The notes: a model not told the origin generated them from the sequence alone. A stretch of 33,212 bases of DNA from Scatonaster sp045598705 (GCA_045598705.1 JAZLMM010000033.1:1-33212); one strand, 5' to 3'. Positions 16,540-24,837 are shown, counted from the first letter of the stretch. Translations and numbers: made by a program.

Positions 16540-18093
16540 ATGAATCAGAAATTACAAGTAATCGGCGCAATGCTTCTTACAGCATCTATGCTTGGTGGAT
16601 GCGCCGCTTCGAAGAATAAATCTTCTACGAGTGTATCGGTTCCCGAGACCATGCTGTCGACCAGCGTATCGGATACAGAGGTGGCCTCCAAGCCTTCCTT
16701 GGAAGCCGATCATCTTACGAATCGAATGAGTGAACGAGAAAGAAATTCAGTAAAAGTCGGTCCACTTACTATTCTAGATAAACCATGGGGAAACAAGATC
16801 CCTGACCCATATCAGGAGGGCGTTGTCCTAGAAATTGCCGACTCGGAAGATTGGATCGCCTATTACGAACGTTCCCTTCGGTTGCCCTACCTACAAGACG
16901 ATGCGCAAAGACGAGAATTCAATGAGGAAGCACTTGAATCGAACCGGGCATATCCGTTCTCGGCGCAAATTCAATCCGCTTATGTAAATGGCAAACAAGT
17001 GGGTGTGACACCCTATACGACGGATTATGATGGTGGTGCATTTGAATTCTACCAATCTTTTCTCAAGAAAGGTGGCGGGGACGACTATCTCAAAGTCCAT
17101 CAGAGTTTCGAAAATTATGAAGCATTCAAGATTTGGCTGGCTGAATTTCTGGAGGAAGAGAAGGACAATATTGATCGGAGCCAATTCGACTACGAGTACG
17201 ATGATATTATCGCGGTGTGGGACGCGGTAATCAACGGCCAATATACGGTTGCGCCACTGTTCTTCATGTCAAGTCGAGATATGTATAATCAGCTTGGACA
17301 AGACGGAGATAAGGCATGGGAGTACGTGCCGGAGGAAATGGCAGCCATTCAAGATTCTGTTTCGGAGATTCACGTGACTGACGATGAGATGGGTATCGAT
17401 TTCCTAAGTCATGTAATCCTTCCTCCGAACTATGATGAGACGAAGACATATCCGGTTCTTTTCCTGACGGATGCGGTATGGCGATTCGGTTCCTGTCCAG
17501 CTTTGTGGCAGGCGATGGCGGATGGGCGTGCACAGCCGATGATCATGGTGACGCTTGGATATGACTACCGGTATAATGGCGCAAACGAGAATTTGCGTGG
17601 CCAACTGTTCTTGATGGAACCGACCTTTGTTGACGATTTTATTACGGATAATCTGATGCCACTGATTAGTGAAATGTATAAGATCGACTGTGATACATCT
17701 ACTTTCTTCGGGCATTCCGATGCAGGCGTCCTCTCTTTCTACTGCTTGTTCAATTCTGATTTGTACGAGAACCAGCCGTTCGGAAAATACATCATCGGAA
17801 GTCCTGCCCTTTGGGGATATGAAGAAGGCATGGGACGTGGCATGGTCGAGAATTTCTGCGGATACTGGGAACGCAACCAGACATTGAACAAATCTGTCTT
17901 TATCACGGCCGGAGAACTGGAAGATCCGGATTATGCTTCGTACTACGAAGGCAGACCCACGACCATTGAAGGAGCGAAAACCGTACATGATTCCATTATT
18001 TCGCATGGCGGTGATAGCGAACTCAAGCTCTATGAAGGTAGTCATCACTACCAGTACATCCCAGATATGCTGTTGGAGTACATCAGTATATGA
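16540..18093 (+). CDS. Lipoprotein with esterase-type alpha/beta-hydrolase domain, 517 aa
   Basis: Surface-anchored hydrolase. The signal MNQKLQVIGAMLLTASMLGGC gives a clean lipobox (LGGC, Cys21), followed by a Ser/Thr-rich linker. The C-terminal ~250 residues resemble the esterase D / enterochelin-esterase type: LPPNYDETKTYPVLFLTDA near 295-315, nucleophile Ser393 in FFGHSDAG, and a terminal EGSHHYQYIP supplying the likely catalytic His. The nucleophile elbow has Ala where Gly is usual (GHSDA). The N-terminal ~250 residues are an extra region with no recognised fold. AGGAG at 16527-16531 is eight bases from the chosen ATG; an ATG two codons earlier would be too close. It follows the kinase by 74 bases and could be its target gene, or in the same operon. 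Substrate unknown. Confidence 0.82.
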   Translation: MNQKLQVIGAMLLTASMLGGCAASKNKSSTSVSVPETMLSTSVSDTEVASKPSLEADHLTNRMSERERNSVKVGPLTILDKPWGNKIPDPYQEGVVLEIADSEDWIAYYERSLRLPYLQDDAQRREFNEEALESNRAYPFSAQIQSAYVNGKQVGVTPYTTDYDGGAFEFYQSFLKKGGGDDYLKVHQSFENYEAFKIWLAEFLEEEKDNIDRSQFDYEYDDIIAVWDAVINGQYTVAPLFFMSSRDMYNQLGQDGDKAWEYVPEEMAAIQDSVSEIHVTDDEMGIDFLSHVILPPNYDETKTYPVLFLTDAVWRFGSCPALWQAMADGRAQPMIMVTLGYDYRYNGANENLRGQLFLMEPTFVDDFITDNLMPLISEMYKIDCDTSTFFGHSDAGVLSFYCLFNSDLYENQPFGKYIIGSPALWGYEEGMGRGMVENFCGYWERNQTLNKSVFITAGELEDPDYASYYEGRPTTIEGAKTVHDSIISHGGDSELKLYEGSHHYQYIPDMLLEYISI

Positions 18094-18094
18094 G

Positions 18095-18151
18095 CCTAGA
18101 TTATACCTATGGTGTGTTGGGCCTTACAGTTTGTGAATGTTATAATCTAGG
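18095..18151 (+). promoter_or_regulatory. Promoter with -10 inside an 11-base perfect inverted repeat
   Basis: CCTAGATTATA (18095-18105) is repeated in inverted form as TATAATCTAGG (18141-18151), with a 35-base centre. The right arm begins with a perfect TATAAT -10 box (18141-18146), and TTGGGC at 18117-18122 is a fair -35 at 18-base spacing. Transcription from it would give a ~78-base leader for the acetyltransferase at 18230. Paired arms in RNA from the upstream gene would form a hairpin without a T-run, so this looks more like an operator than a terminator. TTTGTGAATGTT at 18130-18141 resembles the start of the repeated 21-base element. Confidence 0.5.
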
Positions 18152-18229
18152 TTCGGTAGTGTGCCGAGAAAATGAGATTCCGTGTGATCAATACAGGCTG
18201 AGTCCATTATCAGCAATAAGGAGGAGCGT

Positions 18230-18784
18230 ATGAGAATACAACCGAGAGAAGTTGAAATAGAAGAACATAAGCTGGTACTTCGTAGTCCGGAGAAAGAGGA
18301 TGCAGAGTTGCTTTGTTCATATCTTACCAGAGTATGCGGCGAGACTCGATTCATGATGCAGGGCGCTGATGAGTGTAAGAATCTCAGTATCGAAGATGAG
18401 GAACATTTTATCCTGAGCCATATTGAAGAGGATGATGCATGCTTGATCATGGCGGAACTGGATGGTCAACATATTGGCAATGCATCGTTTAACGCGGTTG
18501 GACCGAGTCGCCGCAACCATCATCGGGCAAATGTCGGTATTGCAATCTATCTTGATTACACCGGTAAGGGGATTGGAAAAATCATGTTCCAAGTGCTCAT
18601 GGACACAATTGAGGCATGTGGATTCGAGAGCGCTGAATTGACGGTCATTGAAGGGAACGAACGAGCCAAGCATATGTATGAGTCTTTCGGCTTTGCCGAA
18701 GTGGGTCGTATTCCCATGGCGAACAAGTACGATGATGGTACCTATGCGGATGATATCCTGATGTACAAGGATCTTCGAGGCTGA
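18230..18784 (+). CDS. GNAT-family N-acetyltransferase, 184 aa
   Basis: Acetyltransferase of the RimJ/RimL-like GNAT group; acceptor unknown. The N-terminal LVLRSPEKEDAELLCSYL is the usual opening of this group. The acetyl-CoA loop is VGIAIYLDYTGKGIGKIMF (about 103-121), and the C-terminal ELTVIEGNERAKHMYESFGF (about 140-159) is the family signature for the second half. Full length, with no signal. AAGGAGGAG just upstream of the ATG is the strongest ribosome site in this part of the window. The gene appears to be transcribed alone from the dyad-containing promoter upstream. Confidence 0.9.
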   Translation: MRIQPREVEIEEHKLVLRSPEKEDAELLCSYLTRVCGETRFMMQGADECKNLSIEDEEHFILSHIEEDDACLIMAELDGQHIGNASFNAVGPSRRNHHRANVGIAIYLDYTGKGIGKIMFQVLMDTIEACGFESAELTVIEGNERAKHMYESFGFAEVGRIPMANKYDDGTYADDILMYKDLRG

Positions 18785-18876
18785 AATTGAATTCATTGTT
18801 GGATTACCGTGGCTCGAATTTAACGAATAAAGGGGTATACTAGATATATTCACTAAAGTTTTTAGAGGGGTATATT

Positions 18877-20418
18877 ATGGAGAAGTCTGAAAGAGGACAA
18901 TGGGGATCTCGTTTGACGTTTATTCTAGCTGCGGTCGGTTCTGCTGTTGGCTTAGGTAATGCTTGGCGTTTCCCGGGTCTTGCTGCGAAGCATGGCGGCG
19001 GAACATTCTTGATGGTGTATGGCCTGATGATGCTGGTTCTAGGCATCCCACTTCTCATGATGGAAATCTCCATCGGTCGTAGGACCAAGTCCGGTGCAAT
19101 CTCTTCCATGGGTGCAATCAACAAGAAGGCACAATGGATCGGGTGGTCTGCCACGACCAACTCATTTGGCATTGTTACCTATTATGCGGTTGTTTTTGCA
19201 TGGGTCATCATGATGGCAGTAATCAGTTTCAAATTTGCCGGACTTACCGGAAATGCTTCGGAAGCCGGCAACCTCTGGATGAAGACCATCAAGACAACTG
19301 GCGCGGTGGAGGGATTCTCGACGATTTCTGTGCCGGTATTGCTTGCACTACTGATTTCTTGGGGATTGATCTACTACTGTATCCGCAATGGCGCCAACAG
19401 CGTGGGTAAAGTCGTGAAGTTTACGGTATTTACGCCAGTGATCTGTCTCCTAATAATGGCAATCAAAGGAATCTGTATGCCGGGTGGACTGGAAGGACTT
19501 GCCAAATTGTTCACTCCAGATCTCTCTTCACTCAAAGATTCCTCTCTATGGATAGATGCCTGTGGACAAGTCTTCTATTCGCTGTCGATTATGATGGCCG
19601 TTATGTTCGCATATGGTTCCTATCTTAAAGAAGATTCTAATATCGCTTCCGATGCCGTTATTATCGCTTTTGCCGATCTTCTGACGAGCGTTCTTGCGGG
19701 CATCGTGATGTTCACGACAATGGGTGGTGTCGGAATGTTGGATAACATGAGTGATTCCGGTGTCTCCACAGCGTTCATCATCTATCCACAGGCCATTGTC
19801 AATCTGACAAATAGCGGTGTGTTTAATGCAATCTTTGCTTTCATATTCTACGTATGCCTCTGTACGCTGGCCATCGACTCAGCATTCTCCATGGTGGAGG
19901 GCGTTTCGGCCAGTATCTCGGATAAGTTTCACTTGAATACCAAGAAGATGACACTTACCATCTGCATCCTTGCAGGTGTGATCTCTGTTATCTATGCAAC
20001 CGGAGCCGGTCTTGCGGTTCTGGATATTGTCGACTATTTCTCCAACAGCATTAACCTTGTACTGATTGGTATATTCGAGACAGTGGCTGTGGGCTGGTTC
20101 TTCAAGACGACCAAAGTACTTGAAGAGATTAATAAGAATACCAAGAAGTTCACGATGCCGAAGGTCTGGTTCAATCTATCTGTCAAGATTGTCGCGCCAC
20201 TACTGCTGATTGGTTTCTTTGCGTGGAATCTGTATTCTCTGATTCGAGACAGTAATGGTCTTTACGGCGGTTATCCTGCCTGGGCAAATATCGTGTTCGG
20301 CTGGAGCCTGACTGCGGTGGTATTCCTAAGTGGATTTGTCGCCATCCTCGTCGAGAAGAAACAGAAAAGATCCAGGGACTACGATGTGAAGACCTGGGAT
20401 GAGTATGAGAGCAAGTGA
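18877..20418 (+). CDS. Sodium:neurotransmitter symporter family transporter, 513 aa
   Basis: Sodium-coupled uptake carrier of the NSS/SNF (LeuT-like) family; bacterial members mostly take up hydrophobic or aromatic amino acids. The opening GQWGSRLTFILAAVG and SAVGLGNAWRFPGLAAKHGG is the diagnostic first membrane segment with its unwound ion-binding stretch. About eleven to twelve membrane helices follow. A conserved segment CGQVFYSLSIMMAVMFAYGSY (about 228-248) corresponds to helix 6. The C-terminal tail is short and charged. Ribosome site GAGGGG before the ATG; TATACT at 18836-18841 is a likely -10. It is followed by the O-acetyltransferase gene with a 66-base gap and no clear terminator. 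Exact substrate cannot be told from sequence. Confidence 0.95.
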   Translation: MEKSERGQWGSRLTFILAAVGSAVGLGNAWRFPGLAAKHGGGTFLMVYGLMMLVLGIPLLMMEISIGRRTKSGAISSMGAINKKAQWIGWSATTNSFGIVTYYAVVFAWVIMMAVISFKFAGLTGNASEAGNLWMKTIKTTGAVEGFSTISVPVLLALLISWGLIYYCIRNGANSVGKVVKFTVFTPVICLLIMAIKGICMPGGLEGLAKLFTPDLSSLKDSSLWIDACGQVFYSLSIMMAVMFAYGSYLKEDSNIASDAVIIAFADLLTSVLAGIVMFTTMGGVGMLDNMSDSGVSTAFIIYPQAIVNLTNSGVFNAIFAFIFYVCLCTLAIDSAFSMVEGVSASISDKFHLNTKKMTLTICILAGVISVIYATGAGLAVLDIVDYFSNSINLVLIGIFETVAVGWFFKTTKVLEEINKNTKKFTMPKVWFNLSVKIVAPLLLIGFFAWNLYSLIRDSNGLYGGYPAWANIVFGWSLTAVVFLSGFVAILVEKKQKRSRDYDVKTWDEYESK

Positions 20419-20484
20419 TTGGTAATCGATTTCAATCAGCGATGAATTGAATCAGTGGAAGCGCCTAGGAGTGGGTTGAAGAAT

Positions 20485-21045
20485 ATGAACAATAAAGCGT
20501 GCATGTTATCCGGCAAAGAATTTAACACAGGCGATCCAGAACTGATGGCCGACAAAGCTCGCGCACGTATCCATGCGAACGAGTATAACGCAATCAGCGA
20601 TAACGATGTGGATGCTTCAGCCAAGCGTGAGAAGAAACTTCAAGCCATGTTCGGCGGTTGCGGTGAGAAGCCTTTCATCAAGCCACCATTCCGATGCGAT
20701 TATGGTTATCAGATTTTTGTCGGTGACCATTTCTTTGCTAATTTCGATTGCGTTTTCCTCGATGCCGGCAGAATTGTCATCGGGAATCACTGCATGATCG
20801 GACCCAAGACTGTCATCGCTGCCATTACACATCCCATCGATCCCGTTGAAAGAAACAAAGGTATCGGTATCCCCAAGGATGTAATCATCGGTAATGACGT
20901 ATGGATCGGTGCCAATGTAACAATCCTTCCAGGTGTGGAGATTGGTGATTGTGCAGTGATCGGTGCCGGCTCGGTCGTTACCAAGAATGTCCCTGCTAAT
21001 GTAGTCGTGGCAGGCAATCCAGCTGTGGTGATTCGCGAGATCTAG
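20485..21045 (+). CDS. Maltose/sugar O-acetyltransferase, left-handed beta-helix, 186 aa
   Basis: Transfers acetyl from acetyl-CoA to a sugar hydroxyl; cytoplasmic trimer in this family (maa/lacA/nodL type). The N-terminal MLSGKEFNTGDPELMADKA is the family's mac domain opening. Hexapeptide repeats fill about 85-186 (IVIGNHCMIGPKTVI and VIIGNDVWIGANVTILPGV), ending VVAGNPAVVIREI. The catalytic His is H116 in AAITHPIDP. I chose the ATG at 20485; in-frame GTG (20455) and TTG (20476) codons lie upstream, and AGGAG at 20467-20471 is 13 bases from the ATG but 4 from the TTG, so the start is not certain. It may share a transcript with the symporter upstream. Confidence 0.92.
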   Translation: MNNKACMLSGKEFNTGDPELMADKARARIHANEYNAISDNDVDASAKREKKLQAMFGGCGEKPFIKPPFRCDYGYQIFVGDHFFANFDCVFLDAGRIVIGNHCMIGPKTVIAAITHPIDPVERNKGIGIPKDVIIGNDVWIGANVTILPGVEIGDCAVIGAGSVVTKNVPANVVVAGNPAVVIREI

Positions 21046-21092
21046 AACGAATACAATTTCCCATAAAGAATGCATGGATAGTGGGGTAGAAA

Positions 21093-21343
21093 ATGATTGA
21101 ATAGTTTTTGAGAAGTGTACTCGAACAAGACGAGGCTCCGATTGTGCTTTGTGATGTGCATCATACCATCGTGTATATGAACCCATCGACTGCGAAACGT
21201 TATGTAAATGCTATTGCAACAAAAACGAGCACAAAGACGTCTATATGGTAGCGTTACGTGATGAAGAGATGCATCTCATCGGATACTATGAGAAACACGA
21301 GTATCGGAATCACGAGACGGAAAACCTATATGATTTGACTTGA
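21093..21343 (+). pseudogene. Decayed PAS-domain protein gene
   Basis: Two pieces of one PAS-type protein lie in different frames. The first starts ATG ATT GAA TAG (21093-21104), with a stop as codon 4, and then reads FLRSVLEQDEAPIVLCDV and HHTIVYMNPSTAKRY. The second, from about 21218, is in another frame and reads NEHKDVYMVALRDEE, MHLIGYYEKHEYRN, then HETENLYDLT and a TGA at 21341-21343. From my memory of this clostridial family, about 40-50 codons belong between the two pieces. The gene thus carries a nonsense codon, an internal deletion and a frame change. It fills the only gap above 300 bases in the window (21046-21401). The intact family is a small single-domain PAS protein, probably sensory. 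Confidence 0.75.
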
Positions 21344-21401
21344 TCCCACGAGGAGTGGATACTTCGGAAGTGGCACATCAAGTCTGGAAGGAGAGACATA
21401 A

Positions 21402-21929
21402 ATGAAGAAGATTGTGTCGACGATTCTTGTTGCTGTTATGTGCTTCACGTATCTTGTTGCCTGCAAGAAGGAAACGAGCGAGACTTCTGCTGAGTTGACA
21501 TCTACAACTGAGACAATCATTTCGACCACTTCCGACTCGGTTACCACAACTACTTCCACCACTGCGGCAACGACGCAGAACGTGATTCCTCAGGACCAAC
21601 AAGGTTCTACGATAGCCGAAGGAGAAGCGTACAGTAAAGATCCGAGTAAAGATGATGTGCTTGTTGACGAAGAGACCGGAATCATGTATGTGAAGAATCA
21701 GCTTCTAATCAGTTGCAACATAGGTACGCCTAAGGAAGAAGTGGAGAAGATCTGCGAGGAAATTGATGCTGAAATCGTTGGGTATATCGAACTTACCTCG
21801 GATTTTCAGATTGAGTTCAAGGAAGACCATTCAATTGATCAGCTCCAAGAAGCGGCAGATTCTATCGAGTCACATCCTTTTGTCCTGAATGTTACATTGA
21901 ACATGGTGGAAGATATTACCGTGGAGTAA
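21402..21929 (+). CDS. Lipoprotein with Thr-rich linker and protease-prodomain-like C-terminus, 175 aa
   Basis: Signal MKKIVSTILVAVMCFTYLVAC gives a lipobox LVAC with Cys21. Residues 25-65 are a Ser/Thr-rich linker (TSTTETIISTTSDSV, then TTTTSTTAATT), as in exposed cell-surface lipoproteins. The last ~75 residues form an alternating pattern: NQLLISCNIGTPKEEVEKIC, then EEIDAEIVGYIELTSDFQIE, then a SIDQLQEAADSIESHPFVL helix and NVTLNMV. This resembles the N-terminal prodomain of subtilase proteases (I9/fervidolysin type), which can fold alone and inhibit proteases. No protease domain is attached. AAGGAG at 21388-21393 sits eight bases before the ATG. The end overlaps the convergent dus gene by 14 bases. 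The prodomain resemblance is by pattern only. Confidence 0.72.
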   Translation: MKKIVSTILVAVMCFTYLVACKKETSETSAELTSTTETIISTTSDSVTTTTSTTAATTQNVIPQDQQGSTIAEGEAYSKDPSKDDVLVDEETGIMYVKNQLLISCNIGTPKEEVEKICEEIDAEIVGYIELTSDFQIEFKEDHSIDQLQEAADSIESHPFVLNVTLNMVEDITVE

Positions 21930-22854
21930 TCGTTGTGATGATGCGTTCGTAGTCGATGCATTTCTTGGCCTTAACGATGTGCTTGAATGTCCGGTCTGCA
22001 TCGTCTAAATTCTCTTTCCAGTATGACCAGAGTTCTTTCATCTTATAAAGAACATTGATGTCAGGGGCAAGTACTTCCTTGTACTGATGGTAAAGGGAAT
22101 CGTGAAATGCCCAGAAACGTGTGGTGTCGAACGTGGAAGTTCCGAATCTCAGTTCCTCGGCCAGATTCGGATTGGATATGGCGCCCCGACCAATCATGAC
22201 TGTCGGAATCTCGGAATTGAAAGTCTTACTGTAGGCATCATAGTCCGCCTTAGAGAAGACATTTCCGTTATACACCAGTGGACATTTAGCATGTTGCAAC
22301 GCATAGGCATAGTATTCTAGACGAGGTGAACCCTTGTACATATCGCTCTTGATGCGGGGATGAATGATCAATTCACTTATAGGGAATTCGTTATAGATTT
22401 CCAGTAGCCGATAGATCTCATCCGGATCGGCATAACCGAGTCGAGTCTTCAGGGAAATATCGATCGGATGGCGTTGTCCGTACGAGAAAATCTCGTCTAG
22501 GAAAGAACGAATGTGTTCCGGATCTTTCAGAAGCCCGGCACCTTTGCCCTTGGCACAGACCGTTCCGGAAGGGCAGCCAACATTCAGATTGATCTCTTTG
22601 TAACCCATGGTCTGAAGTTCATCCGCTGCTTCCATAAAGTGATTCGCGTGATGGGTCAAGATCTGTGGTACGAGGTGAAGCCCCGCATTGTTCTCGGGAA
22701 GAAGATCTTTCCGCTCTCGATTTGTCATGGGACAGTCCTCAGACGGTGAGATAAATGGCGCGAAGTACTTGTCGATATGACCATAGTACTTCTCGTAGGA
22801 ATTGCGATATAGATGACCGGTTACACCCTCAAGGGGGGCAAGATAAAGCTTCAT
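21916..22854 (-). CDS. tRNA-dihydrouridine synthase, 312 aa
   Basis: FMN-dependent enzyme reducing specific uridines in tRNA to dihydrouridine. The N-terminus MKLYLAPLEGVTGHLYR is the FMN-binding opening. The catalytic Cys is C94 in INLNVGCPSGTVCAKGKGAG, followed by SLKTRLG, ELIIHPRIKSDMYKG, PLVYNGNVFS and MIGRGAISNPNL, the last two being phosphate-binding loops of the barrel. A C-terminal helical domain follows. Typical length of the small clostridial Dus clade; the exact tRNA position is not assignable. The 3' end overlaps the lipoprotein gene on the other strand by 14 bases. The upstream 203-base gap to the next plus-strand gene holds only a 6-base dyad (GTTACT/AGTAAC). Confidence 0.93.
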   Translation of the reverse strand: MKLYLAPLEGVTGHLYRNSYEKYYGHIDKYFAPFISPSEDCPMTNRERKDLLPENNAGLHLVPQILTHHANHFMEAADELQTMGYKEINLNVGCPSGTVCAKGKGAGLLKDPEHIRSFLDEIFSYGQRHPIDISLKTRLGYADPDEIYRLLEIYNEFPISELIIHPRIKSDMYKGSPRLEYYAYALQHAKCPLVYNGNVFSKADYDAYSKTFNSEIPTVMIGRGAISNPNLAEELRFGTSTFDTTRFWAFHDSLYHQYKEVLAPDINVLYKMKELWSYWKENLDDADRTFKHIVKAKKCIDYERIITTITPR

Positions 22855-23057
22855 GGACGACTCCTTGGAAAATATCTCGCTCCTATTCTACAGACTAAGC
22901 GGAAGGGTGGGCAAGTGTTTTCTCGAGAGAATTTGGCTGAAGAATGGGGATTACAATTTTGTTGGTGTTATTTTTGAAGCGGTGTTACTGTAAGTAGTAA
23001 CTCATCAGATGCAGGAAACGTACAAGCGTTGGTAACGCGTGAAAGGGGAATAGAGTC

Positions 23058-23561
23058 ATGAGAAGAAATGTTCGAGTGTTAAGTTGGATCATTATTGGAT
23101 GTATCGGAATTTGTGGATGCAGTCACAAAACTACAAAGCCGGAAGTGGACTATCAGGCTGCAGAGAAAGAGTTTGATGAATATATGGAGAATCTGGACTT
23201 GCCGAGCTTGCTTTTTGCCAAAGGTCAAGAAAGCGAAGCGAGATTTGACGTAACCGGTGATGGGGTTGACGATCTGCTTCGAGGTGCAACATATGGAAGT
23301 GGTATCATCAGAGAAACGGTTTTGGTATACGATCCTGTCACACATACAGGGAGAATGCTTGCTTCCAGCAAAGATGAGAGAATAGACGGCGAAAGTGACG
23401 ATGTTTATTGCTTTAAAGTGGATTCCTGTAAGAAAGACAGCCTTATCATCAATAGATCTGGCTATATTGCAGGAGAGTGCCTTGGCACAATTATTCTTCA
23501 GGATGATGAACTCGTATTTGTGCCCTTCAATGATAATGTTCTGGATGCAAAGGGAGCGTAA
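23058..23561 (+). CDS. Small predicted lipoprotein, 167 aa
   Basis: Signal MRRNVRVLSWIIIGCIGICG then Cys21 (ICGC lipobox), so probably membrane-anchored outside. The mature part starts with an acidic helix (AAEKEFDEYMENLDLPSLLF). DVTGDGVDDLL at about 71-81 follows, matching the Asp-rich calcium-binding loop seen in FG-GAP and dockerin-like repeats. The rest is short beta strands with four Cys (CFKVDSCKKDS, and AGEC). No family is recognised. Ribosome site AAAGGGG. It ends 3 bases from the end of the convergent zinc-ribbon membrane protein gene. Confidence 0.72.
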   Translation: MRRNVRVLSWIIIGCIGICGCSHKTTKPEVDYQAAEKEFDEYMENLDLPSLLFAKGQESEARFDVTGDGVDDLLRGATYGSGIIRETVLVYDPVTHTGRMLASSKDERIDGESDDVYCFKVDSCKKDSLIINRSGYIAGECLGTIILQDDELVFVPFNDNVLDAKGA

Positions 23562-23564
23562 GCC

Positions 23565-24035
23565 CTATCCGATAAACAAGCCGACGCCTACGAAGACGAC
23601 CACAAGCACTGAAGCGATGATGATCAGAATATTTGCGACGATCGCCAACTTGTCACGCTCGAGTGCTCGATTGATGCTACGAATGAAGATCGCTGCGATA
23701 AATAGGGCCGTCTGACAGAAAGCAATGATGGCCAAGGGCATATATTGCTTCTTAGTAGTCATCGCAATTGCGACAACTAGGACGACTAGTGTACAGAAGA
23801 AAAGGAAAATATTGCCTACAACACTTGAGAGGATATTGAGAGTCTTGTTTTTCTGAACGGCATCTGTACTATGATCGAGTTTACGGTGTTTCGAGATGGA
23901 ATTGTCAATCAACTTCTGAATTTCTTCCTCACTAAGCTCTTGATTCAACTTCTCAAAAGCGCCACAGAACGGGCAGGAAAAGCCGTATTCCTCTTTGTTA
24001 AACGTCATATTTCCGCCGCAGGATGAACATCTCAT
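23565..24035 (-). CDS. Zinc-ribbon membrane protein, 156 aa
   Basis: Function unknown. MRCSSCGG with C3-xx-C6 and SCPFCG at about 20-25 form a zinc ribbon at the N-terminus. A charged helical linker (about 30-65) follows, then three probable membrane helices at about 70-90, 97-117 and 133-155. The ribbon would face the cytoplasm. Small proteins that join a zinc ribbon to membrane helices are common in Clostridia and mostly uncharacterised. The start has a GGAGAAA-like site on the minus strand. There is no functional link to its neighbours that I can see. Confidence 0.78.
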   Translation of the reverse strand: MRCSSCGGNMTFNKEEYGFSCPFCGAFEKLNQELSEEEIQKLIDNSISKHRKLDHSTDAVQKNKTLNILSSVVGNIFLFFCTLVVLVVAIAMTTKKQYMPLAIIAFCQTALFIAAIFIRSINRALERDKLAIVANILIIIASVLVVVFVGVGLFIG

Positions 24036-24071
24036 AGCGTTTCTCCTTCACATGTCCTCGTATACTAATAG

Positions 24072-24257
24072 GAAATTCCCAACCCCTTGCAGGTATTGTA
24101 TCATATAATAAGTGGGAAGAGCGAGGCCGAGTATACCTATCTGTTCCTGTTGGGTTATTATGTGTTCTCGTGCGAAGTCGTGATGCGTATTCCGCCGTTC
24201 CGATTCTTGTTCGCTGCGAAGAAGCCGCAAAAACCAAAGATTACTGAAACAAAATAA
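24072..24257 (+). pseudogene. Possible C-terminal remnant of a membrane protein
   Basis: Between the zinc-ribbon gene and the next acetyltransferase, frame 3 is open from 24072 to a TAA at 24255-24257. It reads like real protein: SGKSEAEYTYLFLLGYYV, then FSCEVVMRIPPFRFLF and a basic tail AAKKPQKPKITETK. There is no ATG before the hydrophobic part and no ribosome site. A hydrophobic stretch followed by a Lys/Pro tail is what the end of a membrane protein looks like, so this may be the stump of a deleted gene. It could also be chance coding potential; a TTG start at 24087 cannot be excluded. Confidence 0.3.
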
Positions 24258-24269
24258 TGGAGAATGAAT

Positions 24270-24722
24270 ATGAGCCACTACACATACATCAATCTATACG
24301 ACAGACCTACATTGCTTCAAGATGCAGCTACTTGGTTCCACGATAAATGGGGGGTGCCGAAAGAAGCGTACCTCGAGTGTATGGAGGCATATCTACAAGG
24401 CGAGACGCCATACGGATGGTACTTGTGCTTGGATGGAGAACAAATTGTCGCAGGCCTTGGTGTGATTGAGAATGATTTTCACGACCGCCCGGATCTGACA
24501 CCTAATGTCTGCGCGGTCTATACCGATGATGCCTATCGCAAGCAGGGCATAGCCGGGCAATTACTGAATATGGTCGTGGAAGACCTGAGAAGTAAAGGCA
24601 TCTCACCTGTCTATCTCCTCACGGACCACATCGGATTCTATGAACGATACGGCTGGGAATTCTTCTGCATGGCGCAAGGAGATGACGAACCTGAAATGTC
24701 CAGAATGTACATTCACCGTTGA
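24270..24722 (+). CDS. GNAT-family N-acetyltransferase, 150 aa
   Basis: Acetyltransferase with unknown acceptor. The opening YINLYDRPTLLQDAATWFHDKWG and the segment ETPYGWYLCLDGEQIVAGLG are typical of a small clostridial GNAT group. The acetyl-CoA loop is YTDDAYRKQGIAGQLLN (about 82-98), and LTDHIGFYERYGWEF (about 120-134) is the C-terminal signature. The start at 24270 has GGAG at 24259-24262 seven bases upstream; an ATG two codons earlier is too close to it. The gene ends just before a strong hairpin shared with the convergent DUF937 gene. Confidence 0.9.
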   Translation: MSHYTYINLYDRPTLLQDAATWFHDKWGVPKEAYLECMEAYLQGETPYGWYLCLDGEQIVAGLGVIENDFHDRPDLTPNVCAVYTDDAYRKQGIAGQLLNMVVEDLRSKGISPVYLLTDHIGFYERYGWEFFCMAQGDDEPEMSRMYIHR

Positions 24723-24748
24723 TGTCTTCTCATTTGATTTCACATCAA

Positions 24749-24786
24749 AAGACTCTCCTATCGATATGATTCGATAAGAGAGTCTT
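24749..24786. terminator. Probable bidirectional terminator hairpin
   Basis: AAGACTCTCCTATCGA (24749-24764) pairs with TCGATAAGAGAGTCTT (24771-24786) with one mismatch and a 6-base loop. It sits between two convergent genes, 26 bases after the acetyltransferase stop and 51 bases after the DUF937 stop on the other strand. A short T-run follows on the minus strand (CTTTTGATG). The plus-strand tail (GGTGTCTTT) is weaker. Confidence 0.7.
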
Positions 24787-24837
24787 GGTGTCTTTCACCA
24801 AGCAACCTGTTGTTGCATGATTTCACTGCGTTCACGC

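Noticed and set aside
17404..18048. A 214-codon minus-strand frame
   Set aside because: Antisense to the esterase domain, including its catalytic motif; no supporting start signal.
20430..20455. TTCAAT/ATTGAA hairpin between the symporter and the O-acetyltransferase
   Set aside because: AT-rich six-base stem without a T-run; unlikely to terminate, so the two genes may be co-transcribed.
22984..23001. GTTACT/AGTAAC dyad upstream of the small lipoprotein gene
   Set aside because: Only six base pairs and no nearby promoter elements that I can support.
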